8,032 nucleotides of DNA from JBLNCE01 sp050260415 (GTDB lineage: Bacteria; Bacillota; UBA4882; JAAYXC01). This document shows positions 4,808 through 8,032 of this stretch, in pieces. Below the pieces are notes generated by a model. That model made no database searches and had not been told where the DNA came from. It was given only the letters and a program-made list of their open reading frames with translations. Numbering within the stretch: position 1 is the first letter of the stretch; each line of letters begins with the position of its first letter. A program made the translations under genes and the position numbers. The stretch spans positions 1 through 8,032 of the forward strand of contig JBLNCE010000180.1 of assembly GCA_050260415.1 (NCBI GenBank), read 5' to 3'.

Positions 4808-5719
4808 ATGGCCAAGACCAAGATGGAAAAGCACGAGGCGCTCCAGGGTTATCTCTATATCCTACCTTGGGCCGTTGGTTTTCTCGCCTTTACCCTCGGC
4901 CCCTTGGTCGCCTCGCTGGTTTTCAGCACCTGGAAATGGGACCTGGTCAGCGAACCGGTCTTCGTCGGGTTGCGCAATTACCAAGTGCTGTTCCAGATGC
5001 CCGATTTCTGGCACGCGCTCTGGGTGACCTCCTATTACAGCTTCCTGAGACTACCCTTGGTGCTGGTCGCGGGGCTGCTGCTCGCCATCATGCTGAACCA
5101 AAAGCTCAAAGGACTCAGCATTTGGCGCACGATTTTCTATCTGCCGTCGGTCTTGCCCATGGTGGCCGTCTCCATGCTCTTCATTTTCATCTACAATCCG
5201 GAAATCGGCATCGTCAATTTCCTGATCGACAAGATCTTCGGCGTAAAAGGCCCCAAGTGGATCTTTGACGAGCAGATGCTCATCCCTTCCCTGGTGCTGA
5301 TGAGCCTCTGGTGGGTGGGTTCCAATATGCTGGTCTATCTGGCCGGTTTGCAGGGCATCCCCACCGAGCTTTACGAGGCGGCGGAGATCGACGGCGCCGG
5401 TGCCTGGGCAAAGTTCCGGCGGGTGACATTACCCATGATCTCGCCGGTCTTGTTCTACAATATCATTACCACTCTCATCAACTCCTTCGAGACCTTTACC
5501 CAGGTCTACGTCATGCTCGACAACCGGCCCATGTATAACGGCAACTTTTATATCGTCTACCTGTTCAACAACGCGTTCAGGTTCTACAAAATGGGTTATG
5601 CCTCCGCGCTGGCCTGGGTCTTCTTCCTGATCCTGTTCGGGTTGACGTTGCTGACCTTCAAGTCTTCATCGCTCTGGGTCTACTACGAAGGCAACGTGAA
5701 GGGGGGAAAAGACAGATGA
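4808..5719 (+). CDS. ABC sugar transporter permease, MalF/UgpA type
   Basis: A 303-residue inner-membrane permease of the CUT1 (carbohydrate uptake 1) ABC family. About six membrane spans can be seen near residues 14-40, 73-97, 107-130, 158-182, 208-232 and 262-285. The cytoplasmic EAA loop, where the ATPase docks, is at 190-210: EAAEIDGAGAWAKFRRVTLP, an excellent match to the family signature. The early PWAVGFLAFTLGP and WKWDL segments and FVGLRNY at 52-58 are also typical of MalF/UgpA/LacF proteins. The gene starts 4 bases after the isomerase stop and overlaps the second permease by 4 bases (ATGA), so the two channel subunits would be made together. It pairs with the MalG-type subunit encoded next. 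The substrate cannot be deduced; the isomerase in the same operon suggests a mono- or oligosaccharide. No ATP-binding subunit is present in the window. Confidence 0.95.
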   Translation: MAKTKMEKHEALQGYLYILPWAVGFLAFTLGPLVASLVFSTWKWDLVSEPVFVGLRNYQVLFQMPDFWHALWVTSYYSFLRLPLVLVAGLLLAIMLNQKLKGLSIWRTIFYLPSVLPMVAVSMLFIFIYNPEIGIVNFLIDKIFGVKGPKWIFDEQMLIPSLVLMSLWWVGSNMLVYLAGLQGIPTELYEAAEIDGAGAWAKFRRVTLPMISPVLFYNIITTLINSFETFTQVYVMLDNRPMYNGNFYIVYLFNNAFRFYKMGYASALAWVFFLILFGLTLLTFKSSSLWVYYEGNVKGGKDR

Positions 5720-6594
5720 GCAGCTTGGCCGCAACGGGGGTCAGAATCCCCCTTCTCAAGAGCAAGAAACGGCGCCGGTTCTGGTTTATGTTTCTCGTCT
5801 ATTTCATCCTTGGGTCGGCCGGCCTCGTCGTCCTCTTCCCCCTTTATTGGGCGGTGACCACCGCCTTGAAAACGGTGCCCGAATCGCTGCGTTTCCCGCC
5901 GGTTTGGTGGCCCTCCGTGCTGCACTGGGAGAACTTCCCCAAGGCATTGGCGGATATGAACTTCTGGAACTGTCTGAAGAACACGGTCTGGATCACGTCA
6001 TGGTGCGTCCTCGGGCAGATGCTCTCGTCAAGCCTTGCCGCATACGGATTCGCGCGTTTCCGTTTCCCCGGCCGCAATGCTTTGTTCCTCGCGACCCTGG
6101 GCACGATCATGATCCCGTTTCATGTCCTGATCATTCCCCGCTTCGTGCTCTTCAAGATGTTGGGGATGAACAATACCTTCTGGCCCTTGATCCTGCCCCA
6201 ACTCTTCGCGGGGCCGTTCAACGTCTTCCTGCTCAGGCAGTTTTTCATGACGATCCCGCTGGAAATGGATGATGCGGCGCGCATGGACGGTTGCGGCTCC
6301 TGGGGTATCTTTTGGCGCATCATCATGCCGCTCTCCAAACCGGCGCTTGGCATCATCGCCGTCTTCACCTTCATGCGCGAATGGCGCGATTTTCTGGGTC
6401 CCTTGATCTATCTCAGCAGTGAGGTAAAATACACCTTGGCCCTGGGGTTGAACGCGTTCCGCCACCAGTATTTCATCGAATGGAACTGGCTCCTGGCGGC
6501 GGCCGTGGTGGTCATGATCCCGCCGGTGCTGGTCTTCTTCATCGCGCAGCGCTATTTTATCCAGGGTATCGTCTTCACCGGCGTCAAGGGTTAG
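5716..6594 (+). CDS. ABC sugar transporter permease, MalG/UgpE type
   Basis: A 292-residue partner permease of the CUT1 transporter. It has a basic N-terminus (KSKKRRR at 16-21 and beyond), a first span at about 23-49, then spans near 88-112, 120-144, 155-179, 208-230 and 255-280. The EAA loop is DDAARMDGCGSWGIFWRIIMP at about 185-205; Asp replaces the usual first Glu, but the invariant Gly192 and the closing Pro are present. SSSLAAYGFARFRFPGR at 104-120 and VFFIAQRYFIQGIVFTGVKG at the C-terminus are hallmarks of MalG-type proteins. The start codon overlaps the stop of the previous gene (ATGA, 5716-5719). A G-rich stretch at 5700-5706 is the likely ribosome binding site, at the long end of normal spacing. 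No clear terminator follows, so the next gene is probably reached by readthrough. Confidence 0.95.
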   Translation: MSSLAATGVRIPLLKSKKRRRFWFMFLVYFILGSAGLVVLFPLYWAVTTALKTVPESLRFPPVWWPSVLHWENFPKALADMNFWNCLKNTVWITSWCVLGQMLSSSLAAYGFARFRFPGRNALFLATLGTIMIPFHVLIIPRFVLFKMLGMNNTFWPLILPQLFAGPFNVFLLRQFFMTIPLEMDDAARMDGCGSWGIFWRIIMPLSKPALGIIAVFTFMREWRDFLGPLIYLSSEVKYTLALGLNAFRHQYFIEWNWLLAAAVVVMIPPVLVFFIAQRYFIQGIVFTGVKG

Positions 6595-6735
6595 ACGGAA
6601 GGAACAACGAGGTACGGGGGCGGTTCATATTGTCTTGCGCGTGCGGACGGCCGTCTCCCGTGGCAGGGGGTGAGGCAGACAGAGAGGTCCCGCTCTACCT
6701 TGTTTGGGTCCACAAAATATAAGGGAGGTCTTGAG
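6595..6735 (+). other. Spacer before the binding-protein gene, with possible hairpin
   Basis: A 141-bp gap interrupts an otherwise tightly packed operon. ACGGGGG (6614-6620) can pair with CTCCCGT (6655-6661), one of the pairs being G·U, around a 34-nt loop. The loop contains most of the perfect palindrome GACGGCCGTC (6646-6655). No T run follows, so it is not an intrinsic terminator. Such spacers often allow separate, stronger expression of the binding protein through a stabilising hairpin or an extra promoter. I see no convincing promoter. The binding site GGGAGGT (6723-6729) closes the spacer. Confidence 0.4.
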
Positions 6736-8019
6736 ATGGCAAAGAGAATCATGGTCCTGTTCGTGCTCGCGGCCGTGGTCGGCCTGGTGTTTGCCCAGAC
6801 GCTGACGGCGGCGGAGACGATCACGCTGCGCTGGTACATGCGCTGGGACAAAGTCCGCGTCGACGGCGTGGCAAAGCCCATTATCGAGGAATACCAAAAG
6901 ACCCACCCCAATATCAAGATCGAACTCGAGAACATCAGCTCCGGCGCCGAGTACTCGACCAAGCTCCTGACCATGGCCGCGGCGGGCGCCATGCCGGACG
7001 TACTCTATCCGAATACCTGCGACGAGCAGATCCTGGCGGCGCGCGGCGCGCTCCTCAACCTGAAACAGTTTATGAAGTACGTGGATCTCAGGGCTTATGA
7101 CCGCAGGATCCTCGACCTCTACAAGTACAAGGGCGATGTGTACGGACTACCCGTCGACCGCGCGGCTTTGGGCGTTTTCTACAATAAGGACATGTTCGAC
7201 GAGGCCAAGGTGCCCTACCCGACCAAGGAGATGACCTGGGACGAATTCATCGCGATGGCCAAGAAACTCACCAAGGACAAGGACGGAGACGGCCGCATCG
7301 ACCAGTGGGCTCTCCACCTCGATACGGATATCTATTGGCAGGTCATGCTCTATCATATGACCGGCAAGAACATGTACGACGACATCTATAAACCCACCAA
7401 GTTTTTGATGAAGGAGCCCAAGGCCGTCGCCGCCATCCAGTATTACGCCGACATGATCACCAAGCACAAGATCGCCCCCGCGCCGTCGCAGCGCGCCGGC
7501 ATCAGTGACATGCTCGTCGCGGGCAACGCGGCCATGAATATCATCGGCATGTGGCGGGCGCCGCAGGTCATCGCCAACTGCAAGTTCAGATGGGACGTCT
7601 TCCCGCTCCCGCACGGACCCTACAAGGGGAACCGGGCTGACGGCAGTTGCTTTGCCATCGGCAAAAACACCAAGCACCCCAAGGAAGCCTGGGATTTCGT
7701 CAAATATCTGGCCGGTCCGAACGCGCCCGGTGTAAAGATGCTGCTCGACATGCAGCAAATGGTGCCGGCGCTCACGGGCTTGAGCGACGACTTCCTGAAG
7801 ATCCCGCAGGGCGTGCCGCAATACAACAAGAAGGCTTTCCTGTCTTACAGCGACAAGCTGATCAACTGCTATCAGCCGATGAACACAGACTACAACCAGC
7901 TCAATAACCTCATCAGGACCGAATTCAACAAGATCTGGGAAGGCCAGGAGACGGCCGCCGAGGCCATGAAGAACCTCGCGCCGAAGGTCGAGTCCATCCT
8001 GCTCCAGTCCAGTATCTAA
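6736..8019 (+). CDS. Extracellular sugar-binding protein of the ABC transporter (UgpB/MalE-like)
   Basis: A 427-residue substrate-binding protein for the CUT1 transporter, full length with its stop at 8017-8019. An N-terminal signal peptide has Lys3 and Arg4, a hydrophobic core at 5-19 and likely cleavage after VFA (residue 20) or TAA (26). There is no cysteine there, so it is not a lipoprotein. The mature part starts ETITLRWYMRW and has KPIIEEYQKTHPNIKIE and LLTMAAAGAMPDVL, the standard first-lobe pattern of family 1 binding proteins. DKDGDGRID at 181-189 is an EF-hand-like calcium loop seen in several such proteins. The second-lobe MLVAGNAAMNIIGMWRAP and HPKEAWDFVKYLAGP segments are also typical. 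ATG 6736 has GGGAGGT 6 bases upstream; the in-frame ATG at 6670 would add 22 residues before the signal peptide. It delivers the captured sugar to the two permeases. Its aromatic residues suit carbohydrate binding, but the ligand is unknown. Confidence 0.95.
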   Translation: MAKRIMVLFVLAAVVGLVFAQTLTAAETITLRWYMRWDKVRVDGVAKPIIEEYQKTHPNIKIELENISSGAEYSTKLLTMAAAGAMPDVLYPNTCDEQILAARGALLNLKQFMKYVDLRAYDRRILDLYKYKGDVYGLPVDRAALGVFYNKDMFDEAKVPYPTKEMTWDEFIAMAKKLTKDKDGDGRIDQWALHLDTDIYWQVMLYHMTGKNMYDDIYKPTKFLMKEPKAVAAIQYYADMITKHKIAPAPSQRAGISDMLVAGNAAMNIIGMWRAPQVIANCKFRWDVFPLPHGPYKGNRADGSCFAIGKNTKHPKEAWDFVKYLAGPNAPGVKMLLDMQQMVPALTGLSDDFLKIPQGVPQYNKKAFLSYSDKLINCYQPMNTDYNQLNNLIRTEFNKIWEGQETAAEAMKNLAPKVESILLQSSI

Positions 8020-8032
8020 CACCTCGGGGGGG

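Noticed and set aside
6700..6723. Promoter-like TTGTTT and TATAAG before the binding-protein gene
   Set aside because: The spacing is only 12 bp and the -10 candidate runs into the ribosome binding site, so a transcript from it would lose that site.
7147..8022. Long minus-strand open frame (291 codons) opposite the binding-protein gene
   Set aside because: It is an antisense shadow; the + strand gene has a complete, recognisable family structure.
1..8032. CRISPR array, insertion sequence, phage or defence genes
   Set aside because: No regularly spaced repeats, transposase motifs or terminal inverted repeats were seen. All supported protein genes fit a sugar locus plus one unknown membrane protein.

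Overview
The window is bacterial, about 60% G+C by eye, and every gene I can support is on the + strand. It opens with the 3' end of a 5S rRNA, so the tail of an rRNA operon abuts a sugar-utilisation locus. The 5S 3' half, the strong AGGAGG-type ribosome binding sites, the CcpA-like site and the style of the LacI regulators point to a G+C-rich member of the Bacillota (Clostridia or Limnochordia-like). This is an inference. The solute-binding protein has a plain signal peptide and no lipobox cysteine, which fits a two-membrane lineage better than a one-membrane one.

Layout. Positions 1-57 are the 5S rRNA end, followed by a very long hairpin terminator (53-106). Positions 107-425 hold no gene. 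They contain a 54-bp tandem duplication whose two units can each fold into the same hairpin, another hairpin, an imperfect second copy of the 5S end plus terminator, and a further 15-nt 5S-like fragment. A small four-helix membrane protein of unknown function follows (426-920), then a LacI-family repressor (1045-2106) closed by a clear intrinsic terminator (2095-2121).

A 230-bp leader (2122-2353) carries three operator-like repeats, a near-consensus cre-like site and a terminator-like hairpin. It precedes the main operon: a second LacI-family repressor (2354-3409), an L-fucose/L-arabinose isomerase-like enzyme (3403-4803), two CUT1-type ABC sugar permeases (4808-5719 and 5716-6594) and an extracellular sugar-binding protein (6736-8019). 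The first four genes are tightly packed, with 7-bp and 4-bp overlaps and a 4-bp gap. The binding-protein gene sits after a 141-bp gap.

How it works together (inference from families): the binding protein captures a sugar or oligosaccharide and the two permeases form the channel. A shared ATPase encoded elsewhere, or beyond the window, would power import. The isomerase would convert an aldose to a ketose. The LacI-type regulators would repress the operon until the sugar or a derivative binds. The substrate cannot be read from the sequence. Nothing in the window looks like a wholly new system. The most interesting parts are the leader with its repeated operators, the paired regulators, the isomerase of unknown substrate, and the rearranged 5S-derived DNA downstream of the rRNA operon.
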